A stretch of DNA of 25,610 nucleotides from Paludibacteraceae bacterium (GTDB lineage Bacteria > Bacteroidota > Bacteroidia > Bacteroidales > Paludibacteraceae): assembly GCA_016292775.1 (NCBI GenBank), contig JAEDFN010000023.1:1-25610 (forward strand). Reading direction: 5' to 3'. Both the position numbers and the translations under genes were made by a program. Below the pieces are notes generated by a model, which saw nothing but the letters and a program-made list of their open reading frames with translations, was not told where the DNA came from and did no database searches. Positions 7,854-16,016 of this stretch are shown here, piece by piece (the first letter of the stretch is position 1; each line of letters opens with the position of its first letter).

Positions 7854-8717
7854 ATGAAACATGCTTTTTTGATTATCGCTCATTCTCAATATAATATATT
7901 ACAGGTGTTGGTAGAATTATTGGATCATCCCAAAACAGATATATTTATTCTGATTGATAAAAAATCTACTATGCCTGATAATATTTGTTGTAAAAAAAGC
8001 AGATTATTCTTTTTGAAAGAAAGAATAGATATCAGATGGGGTGATATTAGTCAAATAAAAGCAGAATTACTTCTATTTAAAACTGCATTTGCTGTTGGTA
8101 ATTATTCTTATTATCATTTACTTTCAGGGGTGGATTTGCCAATTAAACCTATTAATTATATCGTTGATTTTTTTGAGAAAAATTATGGGGCGGAATTTGT
8201 GGGTTTTGAATCGGGCGATCGTTGGAGTTATAAAATTAATTATTATCATTTCTTTACTAAATATTATAAGTCGCAAGGGCGCTTCTCTTCTACTATAGAT
8301 TTCTTTCGAAAATATTTGGAAATTCTTGTTAATAAATTTTGTAAAAGAGTTGATGATTCCACTTTTATTTTTAAGAAAGGAACTAATTGGTGTAGTGTTA
8401 CAGAACCTTTTGTTGAGTATCTACTTTCAAAAGAAAAATTTATCTTGAAAAGATTCAGACATACAATGTGTGGCGACGAGATATTTCTGCAAACTATATT
8501 ATGGAATTCTACGTTTAGAGAAAATATTTTTTTGCCTAATAGTGAAATTGATAGTTGTATGAGAGAAATTGATTGGAAACGTGGTAACCCTTATGTGTGG
8601 GGCGCTTCATCTGATGATTTTAAAATGTTGACAAATTCCGATAAATTATTTGCTCGAAAATTTAGTGATGATTTTCCTGATATTATTCGAGATGTAAGGA
8701 ATTTGGTCGATAAATAA
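7854..8717 (+). CDS. GT14-like beta-1,6-N-acetylglucosaminyltransferase (core-2/I-branching family)
   Basis: 287 residues from the ATG at 7854, where the domain begins (MKHAFLIIAHSQYN); a TTG at 7806 would add an unneeded extension. Family features in order: AFLIIAHSQYNILQVL, IFILIDKKS (30-38), RWGDISQIKAELLLFKTA (61-78), YYHLLSGVDLPIKP (86-99), GTNWCSVTEPFVEYLL (176-191) and CGDEIFLQTIL (206-216), with Asp208-Glu209 probably near the active site. These are the conserved blocks of the Branch family (GT14). The closest guess is GlcNAc or another hexose transfer to a branch position. The gene is clearly more AT-rich than its neighbours on both sides, suggesting a separate origin. Confidence 0.88.
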   Translation: MKHAFLIIAHSQYNILQVLVELLDHPKTDIFILIDKKSTMPDNICCKKSRLFFLKERIDIRWGDISQIKAELLLFKTAFAVGNYSYYHLLSGVDLPIKPINYIVDFFEKNYGAEFVGFESGDRWSYKINYYHFFTKYYKSQGRFSSTIDFFRKYLEILVNKFCKRVDDSTFIFKKGTNWCSVTEPFVEYLLSKEKFILKRFRHTMCGDEIFLQTILWNSTFRENIFLPNSEIDSCMREIDWKRGNPYVWGASSDDFKMLTNSDKLFARKFSDDFPDIIRDVRNLVDK

Positions 8718-8760
8718 ATTTTATCCTAATTTATTTAGGGTAAATATAACTTTATTAGTA

Positions 8761-9696
8761 ATGAAAAGATTTGTTGAAATTATAAAGAGGTTCTGTTTGT
8801 ATCTATTCAATTTCGGACCTCGATTGACTTTTTATTATATCGTTTATCCTCGCTTTGGTGGTAGAAAAGCTATTTTTCGACGCCATGAGGAGATTAAAAG
8901 ATATATTAAACTTAATTTTGCCTCTGTCTTAAATAAATATAAGGATGCCGTTTATCCCGAATCTCAATCTTTTGATAACCGTATGATTTGGGTTTGCTGG
9001 CTTCAAGGCGAGGCTAATATGCCGGAGATAGTTCGTGCTTGTTATAAATCGGTTAGAGCTAATGCAAATGGTCGTGAAGTGGTACTTATTACAAATGAGA
9101 ATGTAGAAAAATATATTTCTATACCAAAATTCATTAAAGGTAAAGTGAATAATGGCAAGATGTCTCGCACTCATCTCGCTGATTATATTCGAATTTCGCT
9201 ACTAAAAAATTATGGTGGTCTTTGGATCGACGCTACCGTCTTGGTAACCGACAAAATTAATATTGATTGCAAATTACCGTTTTTCAGTATAAAACAAAAA
9301 CCGGATAGTATCCATTTCGTATCGCAATATCGTTGGGCTGTTTGGATACTTGGTTGCTCTCCTCAAATCGGTAAAATTCTTTTTGATTGTCTCGAAAATC
9401 TGTTTAAGGCTTACTTGAATAAGCACTCTCTTTTTATCGATTTCTTCCTTTTTGACTATTTTTTGGCTGTGATGTATGACGAAATTCCTCTTGTTAAACA
9501 GCTTGTTGATAATTGCCCTTATAACAACCCGAATGCTTATGACCTAGGGGATTTGCTTAATAAGGAGTTTAATGAAGATGCCTTCTTGCAGTTGAAGAAT
9601 AATAATACTTTCCATAAACTAAGTTGGAAACAATCTTATTTTATGCATACTGCAGATGATAAACCTACTTTCTATTCTGTAATAAGTAAATTGTAA
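8761..9696 (+). CDS. Capsular polysaccharide synthesis protein, GT32-like
   Basis: 311 residues. The order of motifs is that of the Caps_synth family: MIWVCWLQGEANMPEIVRAC (75-94), then a Rossmann-like stretch VVLITNENVEKYI (107-119), then SRTHLADYIRISLLKNYGG (135-153) and LWIDATV (154-160), where Asp141 and Asp157 are the likely donor/metal-contacting residues. A short hydrophobic, basic N-terminus (about 10-35) may associate with the membrane. The following gene begins four bases after its stop. Such enzymes are GT-A fold transferases found in many capsule clusters, often with galactose or mannose donors, but the sugar cannot be called here. Upstream (8722-8742) lies a weak hairpin of eight pairs. 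Confidence 0.9.
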   Translation: MKRFVEIIKRFCLYLFNFGPRLTFYYIVYPRFGGRKAIFRRHEEIKRYIKLNFASVLNKYKDAVYPESQSFDNRMIWVCWLQGEANMPEIVRACYKSVRANANGREVVLITNENVEKYISIPKFIKGKVNNGKMSRTHLADYIRISLLKNYGGLWIDATVLVTDKINIDCKLPFFSIKQKPDSIHFVSQYRWAVWILGCSPQIGKILFDCLENLFKAYLNKHSLFIDFFLFDYFLAVMYDEIPLVKQLVDNCPYNNPNAYDLGDLLNKEFNEDAFLQLKNNNTFHKLSWKQSYFMHTADDKPTFYSVISKL

Positions 9697-9699
9697 TTT

Positions 9700-10707
9700 A
9701 TGAATCATCCTGATATCAGCGTGGTAATGCCGGCTTATAATGCAATGAGTTTTATAGCCGATGCAGTTAACTCTGTTTTGAAACAGTCGCTTTGCAATTT
9801 GGAACTTATTGTGGTGGATGATTGCTCTACGGATGATACTTGGAATATTATTTCAAGAATTGCAGAAGTGGATAGTAGATTGAAAATTATTAAATTGGAA
9901 GATAATTCCGGCTCTGCCAAATATCCTCGTGAGGTAGCGGTAAATATGGCTTCTGCTGATTGGATTTGCTGGGTTGATGCCGATGATATTATTCCTTATG
10001 ATTATCTCGAAAAATTACTGCTTCGTCAGCAAAATACAGATGCGGATATCGTTTGTAGTCAGATGATTGCGTTTCAAAATAATATCAATAACGTTAGATA
10101 TACTCTGCCCGATATCTCGCTTAATAATAATGGTGATGATATTCTGCCCGGTAGGGTGGCTGTGATGAAAACTATAGGCTCTTGGTCGCTGAATGCAAAT
10201 GGTTTCTTGGTGCGAAAATCTTTGTGGTCCGGCACTTCTCTATTTCTGAATAGAGATGCTAATTGGATGGATGCCGATGATGTTTCCACTCGTGAAATGA
10301 TTCTTTCTGCCAATAAGGTGGCTTTTTCTGATGCTGTTTATTACTATCGTATTCACTCCGAGGCTATCACTAAAAAACTCTCCGTGAAAAAATTTCATAC
10401 TCTTATTACGGACGAGTGTGTTGTTAGAATGATAGATGGGGAGTTTGGTGAAAAATCGCCCCAAGCTCGTATAACCCGAAATCAGTATGTACATAGAATA
10501 TTGAGCTTTATGCGCCTTGTAGTTGTTAATAAAGGTCGCCTTTCTTGTGATGATTTTTCCGAAATTATTCTCCTTATTAAAAAGCACTTCTCCGCTTGTT
10601 CCGCCGCTGATATCCTGTATTCCGATTTGAAACCGATGCTTAAATTAATTATGTTACTCCCTTTTAATTCCGCTTTGGGTGTAATCAATTTTATTAATAG
10701 AAAATGA
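9700..10707 (+). CDS. Glycosyltransferase family 2
   Basis: 335 residues. The GT-A core is clear: ISVVMPAYNAMSFIADAVNSV (6-26), LIVVDDCSTDDT (36-47) and the DxD motif in WVDADDIIP (91-99, Asp93-Ala94-Asp95). KYPREVAVNMASADWI (74-89) occupies the usual N-x-G-x-x-x-A-R-N position but lacks the canonical GxxxARN. Residues after about 250 form a helical, basic C-terminus that could touch the membrane. The stop overlaps the next gene's start by four bases (ATGA). It should transfer a sugar from a nucleotide donor with inversion. Its codon use and that of the next genes (many CGT, CTC and GCC) differ from the AT-rich block at 1354-4676. Confidence 0.93.
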   Translation: MNHPDISVVMPAYNAMSFIADAVNSVLKQSLCNLELIVVDDCSTDDTWNIISRIAEVDSRLKIIKLEDNSGSAKYPREVAVNMASADWICWVDADDIIPYDYLEKLLLRQQNTDADIVCSQMIAFQNNINNVRYTLPDISLNNNGDDILPGRVAVMKTIGSWSLNANGFLVRKSLWSGTSLFLNRDANWMDADDVSTREMILSANKVAFSDAVYYYRIHSEAITKKLSVKKFHTLITDECVVRMIDGEFGEKSPQARITRNQYVHRILSFMRLVVVNKGRLSCDDFSEIILLIKKHFSACSAADILYSDLKPMLKLIMLLPFNSALGVINFINRK

Positions 10708-11672
10708 AATTATCTATAATAATTCCCGTTTTTCAAGTAGAAGATTATATTGCTCGTTGCCTTCATAGTATTGTCGGTCAAGATTGTAGTGATTGCGAAA
10801 TTATCTTGGTGGATGATGCTACAAAAGATAATAGTATGGCAATAGCTCATGAGATTTTGGATAATGCTGATGTTCATGTGCAATATCTGAAGCACGATAA
10901 AAACAGAGGCCTTTCCGCCGCTCGTAACACCGGTATTTCTAATGCCAATGGCAGTTATTTGCTTTTTGTTGATAGCGATGATGTTCTTGCCGACGGGGCT
11001 CTGAATACTTTTATGAATAGTATCGACAATACAGGGGCAGATTGTATTGTAGGTAATTATATGGTTGTTTCCGATACAGGAAGTTATATCTCAAAAAAAT
11101 ACTCCTATAATAGGGTATTTACTTCTACCGACTCTATCATTAATGCTTATAGTAATGGAGATATTCCTGTAATGGCGTGGAATAAATGCGTCAAAACCGA
11201 TTTAATTAAGGGTAATAAGATACTTTTTAAAGAGGGTATTTATCATGAGGATGAGTTGTGGACTTTCTTGCTCGTCAATGAAGTTCATTCTCTTGCCGTA
11301 ATTGGTATTCATACCTATTCTTATTTTGTGCGTAGCGGGTCGATTATGACTAATACTAAATTGGGACTGAAATTGAATTCCGGCATTGTGGTCTATTCCG
11401 AGATGGTTAATTATGTAAATAATAATTCTGTAAATAATAGTGATCTTTTCCGGGCTTTGGATGTCTTTGCTTTTTGGCGTTATCGTGATATTTTTTCTCT
11501 TATAACAGATACTGTTGCCTCTTCTCGTTTCTATTTGCAGATGCGTAATATTCAAAAAGGATGCAAACGTGGTGGTGGTAAGTATGGTGCTGTGGCTTTT
11601 GTTCACCTCATTCTTCCCGCTTCCTTAGGATATAAATTTTTAAAATCTATAATAAAGAGAATTGGTAAATAA
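10704..11672 (+). CDS. Glycosyltransferase family 2
   Basis: 322 residues. Motifs: LSIIIPVFQVEDYIARCLHSI (3-23), EIILVDDATKDNS (32-44), NRGLSAARNTG (67-77) and LLFVDSDDVLADGAL (86-100), with the DxD motif Asp90-Ser91-Asp92. Residues 165-185 contain the FKEGIYHEDE segment, where HEDE is the usual catalytic-base region of this subgroup. The start overlaps the preceding stop by four bases, and the stop overlaps the next start by one base, so three successive genes are coupled. This is a typical capsule GT2 of the EpsJ/WcaA type. Sugar specificity is unknown. Confidence 0.94.
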   Translation: MKLSIIIPVFQVEDYIARCLHSIVGQDCSDCEIILVDDATKDNSMAIAHEILDNADVHVQYLKHDKNRGLSAARNTGISNANGSYLLFVDSDDVLADGALNTFMNSIDNTGADCIVGNYMVVSDTGSYISKKYSYNRVFTSTDSIINAYSNGDIPVMAWNKCVKTDLIKGNKILFKEGIYHEDELWTFLLVNEVHSLAVIGIHTYSYFVRSGSIMTNTKLGLKLNSGIVVYSEMVNYVNNNSVNNSDLFRALDVFAFWRYRDIFSLITDTVASSRFYLQMRNIQKGCKRGGGKYGAVAFVHLILPASLGYKFLKSIIKRIGK

Positions 11673-12841
11673 TGGGTAAGAAAAAGTTGCTTTTCTGTAT
11701 TAGAGATTTTAACCATGGTGGCATTCCAAAAAGTCTCTCAAGTCTCCTTTCTATTATAGATAAGGATAAATACGATATTACTCTCTTTTGTGCTTTTCAA
11801 CAAGGGTATTATAAGTCGGTATTCTCTCAATATAATGTGTTGCCTCAAGATAAGTTGTTGTATTGGTTTTGCGTAAACTATAAGTCATTGTCGGGCATAA
11901 AAAAGTTTGTGGCTTTGCTCTTTAAAGTGCTTTATAAATTGCTGCTAAAAATTAAAATCGACCTCTTTGATTGGCGACTTAAGTGTTTGGCAAAAAGGTA
12001 TGCCTTTTCGGGCAATTATGATGTGGCTATTGCTTATGCCGAGGGTTGGATTACTCGTTTTGTCTCTTTTATGTCGGGCATAAACAGGAAAATTGCTTGG
12101 ATTCATATGGATTATAAGCGGGTATTGGCGTATGAAAAGGGAAATATGGATGCCGATATCTATGCCACTTTCGATTTTGTGGTTTCGCCTTCGATATTTT
12201 CAGCAAATTCTTTTGCCGATGTATTCCCTAATTTGGCTCATAAGATGGTTCCTATTAAAAATATTTTGGATGTCGATACTATTAAAAATCAGGCTTTAGA
12301 TGCTATTAAGGACTCAAATTTTGATAACAATACTTTTGCTATTACCTCTGTGGGCAGAATTTGTTACGAAAAGCAATTTTATGAAATACCTTCTATAGCT
12401 GCTGAATTGAAAAAGATGTCTGTCGATTTTAAATGGTATATCATCGGTTCCGGCCCCGATAATGAAATGGCGATATTAAAAGATAATATATTGAAATATA
12501 ATGTAGAAGATTGTGTTATCTTGTTGGGAGCCAAGGATAATCCATACCCTTATATTGCTAAGAGTAACCTCGTTGCTTTGCTTTCCGTTTCCGAAACTTT
12601 CTCTTATGTAGCCTATGAAGCGAAAATCCTTGGTGTGCCGATTATTTCTACCGATTTCGGTGCGGCTTCTGAAATTGTGGATAGTAATTGCGGGGTTATT
12701 GCTCCAAAAAGTGATTTCCATAAAGAAATATATAATATAATGACTAATAAAGAGTTGTATGTTGGAATGGTTGATAGTCTTAAAAATTTTCAATACAACA
12801 ATTCTGAATTATTGTCTAAAATAGATTTGATATTGAACTGA
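11672..12841 (+). CDS. Glycosyltransferase family 4 (GT-B)
   Basis: 389 residues. The start MGKKKLLFCIRDFNHGGIPKSL contains the donor-side GGIPKSL loop. Residues 75-105 (IKKFVALLFKVLYKLLLKIKIDLFDWRLK) are hydrophobic and basic, a likely membrane-contacting helix. The C-terminal domain starts near residue 222 (FAITSVGRICYEKQF), followed by WYIIGSGPDNE (255-265). The EX7E motif is Glu308 to Glu316 in SETFSYVAYEAK. This arrangement matches retaining GT4 enzymes of capsule clusters. The ATG overlaps the upstream stop by one base (TAATG). The next gene, the polymerase, starts four bases after its stop. Confidence 0.93.
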   Translation: MGKKKLLFCIRDFNHGGIPKSLSSLLSIIDKDKYDITLFCAFQQGYYKSVFSQYNVLPQDKLLYWFCVNYKSLSGIKKFVALLFKVLYKLLLKIKIDLFDWRLKCLAKRYAFSGNYDVAIAYAEGWITRFVSFMSGINRKIAWIHMDYKRVLAYEKGNMDADIYATFDFVVSPSIFSANSFADVFPNLAHKMVPIKNILDVDTIKNQALDAIKDSNFDNNTFAITSVGRICYEKQFYEIPSIAAELKKMSVDFKWYIIGSGPDNEMAILKDNILKYNVEDCVILLGAKDNPYPYIAKSNLVALLSVSETFSYVAYEAKILGVPIISTDFGAASEIVDSNCGVIAPKSDFHKEIYNIMTNKELYVGMVDSLKNFQYNNSELLSKIDLILN

Positions 12842-12844
12842 TTT

Positions 12845-14047
12845 ATGACCTTAAACAATATTTTTACCGAACGTAATATTGCTGCTTTTACTCTCGTATT
12901 TATGAGTGTACAGTTTATTTATATAGAGGGTATGGCAATCTCAATACCTAAAGTGGTATTTATGGCTATTACTCCTATTTTGCTTTTGATTAAATCTCCT
13001 AAATTTTCTAAAGCCGCTTTACTCGGCTTCTTGTTTCTTGGTGTCACTGTACTTATAAATAGAGCTCTATATCCGAGTACAAAAACCTCTACTTTCTATT
13101 ATACTGCTTTGTTTCTTTGTATGTTTTGGCTCTATTATAATTTGGTATACGTAAATCATGCTATTTCTATCGATTTCTTTTTGCGGATAATAAAGGTAGT
13201 GATTTATGCCTATGCTGTTTGTCTTTTGTTACAACAGATTTTTTACTTTTTCGGTGTTTCTTATATCCCGATTATCAATTTGATGGGCTTCTCTTATTAC
13301 TCCTCTTTTAAGTTTAATACGTTAGCTATCGAACCATCACATGCTGCCCGAATCCTTACCGTATATTTCTACGCCTTTTTAAAGTTATTGGAGTTTCAAA
13401 ATGGCTCAAGTGTCAGTATCCCTCAGCTGTGGAGAGACCATAAATTTGTAATTATCGCTTTTTTATACACTATGTTGTTAATGGGTAGCGGTACCGCTTT
13501 TGTGGGACTTGCTTTACTGTCGCTCTATTTCTTGAAATTGAAATACGTAGTGTGGGTAGTAGTGTTAGGCTTTTCGATATATATGATTATTCCTTTGATT
13601 GATTATGAGCCGCTGAATAGAGCTGTTGCTGTGTTTAATACCGCTCTTCTCGGCGATACTGAAGAGATGAAAATCGTAGATAATTCCGCCTCGTCTCGCG
13701 TTAATATTATTATTGATACTTTTAAATACCTCGATGTTACTGATATCAATTTGTGGTTCGGATATGGTGTGGATTTTAAAGATGGTAAGTCTGTTATCCC
13801 GGCAATTACTAACTATGGTTTGATATCTTATTTCTTAAAGTTGATTTTCTTTTTCTCTTGCTGCTTTACTGGCTTTTTTTCCCTCGAAGTGCTCTTCTTT
13901 ATCCTTCTTCTAGGTATGAATGTCGGTAATATCGCTTATGGTTGGGCTATCCTTATGGTCTTTACTACTCTTAAATATTTCAAAATACAAAGTAATTATT
14001 ATTGGAAAAATTTGAGATCAGAGAATAAATACGAGAATGTGATTTGA
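12845..14047 (+). CDS. wzy: O-antigen/capsule polymerase (Wzy-like)
   Basis: 400 residues with about ten hydrophobic segments, for example around 13-30, 34-48, 56-72, 85-103, 111-136, 202-220, 222-232, 233-250, 325-350 and 352-378. A large extracytoplasmic loop (about 250-320) carries the NSASSRVN and GYGVDFKDG segments, as in Wzy_C-like and EpsG-like polymerases. The EPSHAARI stretch (163-170) is similar to a conserved part of O-antigen ligase/polymerase family members. Primary sequence is always poorly conserved in this group, so the call rests on topology, length and context among glycosyltransferases. It would join lipid-linked repeat units at the periplasmic face. A WaaL-type ligase is the main alternative. 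No flippase is visible within the window, so that gene is probably upstream. Confidence 0.8.
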   Translation: MTLNNIFTERNIAAFTLVFMSVQFIYIEGMAISIPKVVFMAITPILLLIKSPKFSKAALLGFLFLGVTVLINRALYPSTKTSTFYYTALFLCMFWLYYNLVYVNHAISIDFFLRIIKVVIYAYAVCLLLQQIFYFFGVSYIPIINLMGFSYYSSFKFNTLAIEPSHAARILTVYFYAFLKLLEFQNGSSVSIPQLWRDHKFVIIAFLYTMLLMGSGTAFVGLALLSLYFLKLKYVVWVVVLGFSIYMIIPLIDYEPLNRAVAVFNTALLGDTEEMKIVDNSASSRVNIIIDTFKYLDVTDINLWFGYGVDFKDGKSVIPAITNYGLISYFLKLIFFFSCCFTGFFSLEVLFFILLLGMNVGNIAYGWAILMVFTTLKYFKIQSNYYWKNLRSENKYENVI

Positions 14048-14055
14048 TTTTTGTT

Positions 14056-15048
14056 ATGAACAATATCTTTCTTTCTATTGTAATACCTGTTTATAATGCG
14101 GCATCTACTATCTCTCGTTGCCTTGATAGTATTTGGTGTCAGGGCTTGGATGAAGCGGAATACGAGGTTATTTGTGTCAATGATTGTTCTACGGATAATA
14201 CTATACAGGTGATTTCGGAGATTCGGAAAACGCATAATAATTTGCGCCTTTTTTCCAACACCGAAAATATTCGTGCCGGTGGGTCTCGTAATCGTGGAGT
14301 AAGAGAGGCATACGGAGAATATATTCTATTTATCGATGCCGACGATTATTTTCATCCCGGGGCTTTAAAGGTGGTGTGTGATTATCAAAAGAAATATGGG
14401 CTTGATATTTTGATGTGTGATTTTGCAAGACATACTATCATGAATGAAAATGATATTCTTGTGCATAATTTTAAGTCTCAAGAAATTATGACGGGGAGAA
14501 AATTTTTGATAGTAAATTCATTGCCTTATGCTCCTTGGAAATATGTGTTCAAAAGAAGTTTGATGACGGATAATAACGTTTTCTTTACAGAGCGTGTTAG
14601 TTGTGAAGATGTTGATTGGAGTCATAAGATTGCTTTTTTTGCCGCTACGATGCAGTATCAACCTATTCTGCTTACGCATTATATCCTTAATGATAGTAGT
14701 CAGACTAGCGTGGAATACCGTAATCCCAACACCGTTTTTCATAGATTACAAGCCGGTAAAAGAGTCACCGATTTATTGCAATTATATGAGTCGGAAGCCG
14801 AAAGAAAGCAAATATTAGCTGTGGCTAAGGCTACTCTGAAAAATGGTTTATTATTCCTTAATTGTTTGATAATATCTCCACGTAAAAAAAGAGATGCTAT
14901 CAAGGATAATGTTTCTTGTGATATTCAGTGGGGTAGAGTGATGAATTTTATTCGCGATTACCCTCTTTTATACTCTTGGTTTTCTACTATTATTTCCCCT
15001 TTTTTTAGATTGGCAGTTTATACCAAACGTAATTTATTCGGCAGATGA
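14056..15048 (+). CDS. Glycosyltransferase family 2
   Basis: 330 residues from the ATG at 14056; a TTG at 14044 overlapping the upstream stop is less likely because the domain starts right at MNNIFLSIVIPVYNAAST. Further motifs are VICVNDCSTDNT (38-49), NIRAGGSRNRGV (71-82) and ILFIDADDYFHPG (90-102), with DxD residues Asp94 and Asp96. CEDVDWSHK (about 180) is the catalytic-base region equivalent of HEDE. The gene follows the polymerase by eight bases and overlaps the next GT2 by four bases (ATGA). Its motifs are close enough to the following gene's to suggest an old duplication, but the remainder diverges. Confidence 0.94.
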   Translation: MNNIFLSIVIPVYNAASTISRCLDSIWCQGLDEAEYEVICVNDCSTDNTIQVISEIRKTHNNLRLFSNTENIRAGGSRNRGVREAYGEYILFIDADDYFHPGALKVVCDYQKKYGLDILMCDFARHTIMNENDILVHNFKSQEIMTGRKFLIVNSLPYAPWKYVFKRSLMTDNNVFFTERVSCEDVDWSHKIAFFAATMQYQPILLTHYILNDSSQTSVEYRNPNTVFHRLQAGKRVTDLLQLYESEAERKQILAVAKATLKNGLLFLNCLIISPRKKRDAIKDNVSCDIQWGRVMNFIRDYPLLYSWFSTIISPFFRLAVYTKRNLFGR

Positions 15049-16016
15049 AAACAGACCTTACCCTTGCTATTTGCATGTATAATGCAGAGAAGTATATAGA
15101 AGAGACTTTGCTTTGTATTATGGCACAAACCAAGCAGGACTTCTATTTGATGATTATTAATGATTGCTCTACGGATAGTAGTGCCGATGTTGTCAACCGA
15201 TTCTTTGTAGACCATCCTCGTCAATATGAAATGGTTAATCTACCCGAAAATAGAGGTCTTGCTTTCGGACGCAGATATGTGGAAGAGCATGCGGATACCA
15301 AATATTTGCTTTTTGTGGATGCCGACGATTGTCCTTTACCTTTGTTTGTTGAAAAATTATATGATAAAATCTCTTCTGATTCACAACTGATGGCTGTGGG
15401 GTGCTATTTGGAATATATGAATCTTGATGGTAAAAAAACTAAAGGGGGAATATTTATCGGTGAAACTTCAAAAAATGGTTTTTATCAAAAGGCTTTGAAA
15501 GAAAAACTTATCTTTATGGCTTCTACTTCTATATACAATAGAGAAGTGGCACTTTCGGTAGGTGGTCATAATATTTATGGTTTCCCGGAGGGTAAACCTC
15601 GTTATCAAGATTTGTGTGAAGATTTGGATTTGTGGACGCGGATGAGCGATTTGTATGTTGATGGTAAGGCGATTATAGTTGTCCCGGAAGTGCTGTATAA
15701 ATATCGTAAAGGTGATGGAATTTCTACAGGGGCTTATGGAATGCTCCTGCGTATGCGCCATATTAAAACTAACCTTAAGCGAAGACGTAGTGGGGATAAA
15801 GAACTCTCTTTTATAGATTTCCAAAATTCATTATCCGAGAAAGAGATCGCCTCTCTAAAAAAAGAAGCTACCGCTGTTAACTCTTTCCGTAATGCTTACT
15901 ACTACTTGAAAAAAGGTAATTTCTTACTCTTTATAAAAAATATTTTTATTTCCATATATAATAATCCTAAGTATATGATGGATAAAATAAAACATAATTT
16001 ATTGAGAATTAAATAA
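15045..16016 (+). CDS. Glycosyltransferase family 2
   Basis: 323 residues. LTLAICMYNAEKYIEETLLCI (5-25), LMIINDCSTDSS (35-46), NRGLAFGRRYVEEHA (69-83) and LLFVDADDCPLPLF (88-101) give a full GT-A core, with the DxD residues Asp92 and Asp94. QDLCEDLDLWTRM (about 188-200) is the catalytic-base region. The C-terminal 60 residues are basic and helical with a hydrophobic patch (FLLFIKNIFISIYN), probably contacting the membrane. It overlaps both neighbours, by four bases upstream and one base downstream. Sugar specificity is unknown. Confidence 0.94.
   Translation: MKTDLTLAICMYNAEKYIEETLLCIMAQTKQDFYLMIINDCSTDSSADVVNRFFVDHPRQYEMVNLPENRGLAFGRRYVEEHADTKYLLFVDADDCPLPLFVEKLYDKISSDSQLMAVGCYLEYMNLDGKKTKGGIFIGETSKNGFYQKALKEKLIFMASTSIYNREVALSVGGHNIYGFPEGKPRYQDLCEDLDLWTRMSDLYVDGKAIIVVPEVLYKYRKGDGISTGAYGMLLRMRHIKTNLKRRRSGDKELSFIDFQNSLSEKEIASLKKEATAVNSFRNAYYYLKKGNFLLFIKNIFISIYNNPKYMMDKIKHNLLRIK

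Noticed and set aside
8722..8742. Hairpin TATCCTAA/TTAGGGTA between two transferase genes
   Set aside because: Eight weak pairs with one G-U and no T-tract; it may be chance in AT-rich DNA.
8747..8754. TAACTTTA resembling a -7 box before the Caps_synth gene
   Set aside because: It lacks the final G of TAnnTTTG and has no upstream TTTG at suitable spacing.
9700..16016. Recent tandem duplication among the GT2 genes
   Set aside because: Only the conserved nucleotide-binding and DxD motifs match; the rest of each protein has diverged, so any duplication would be old.
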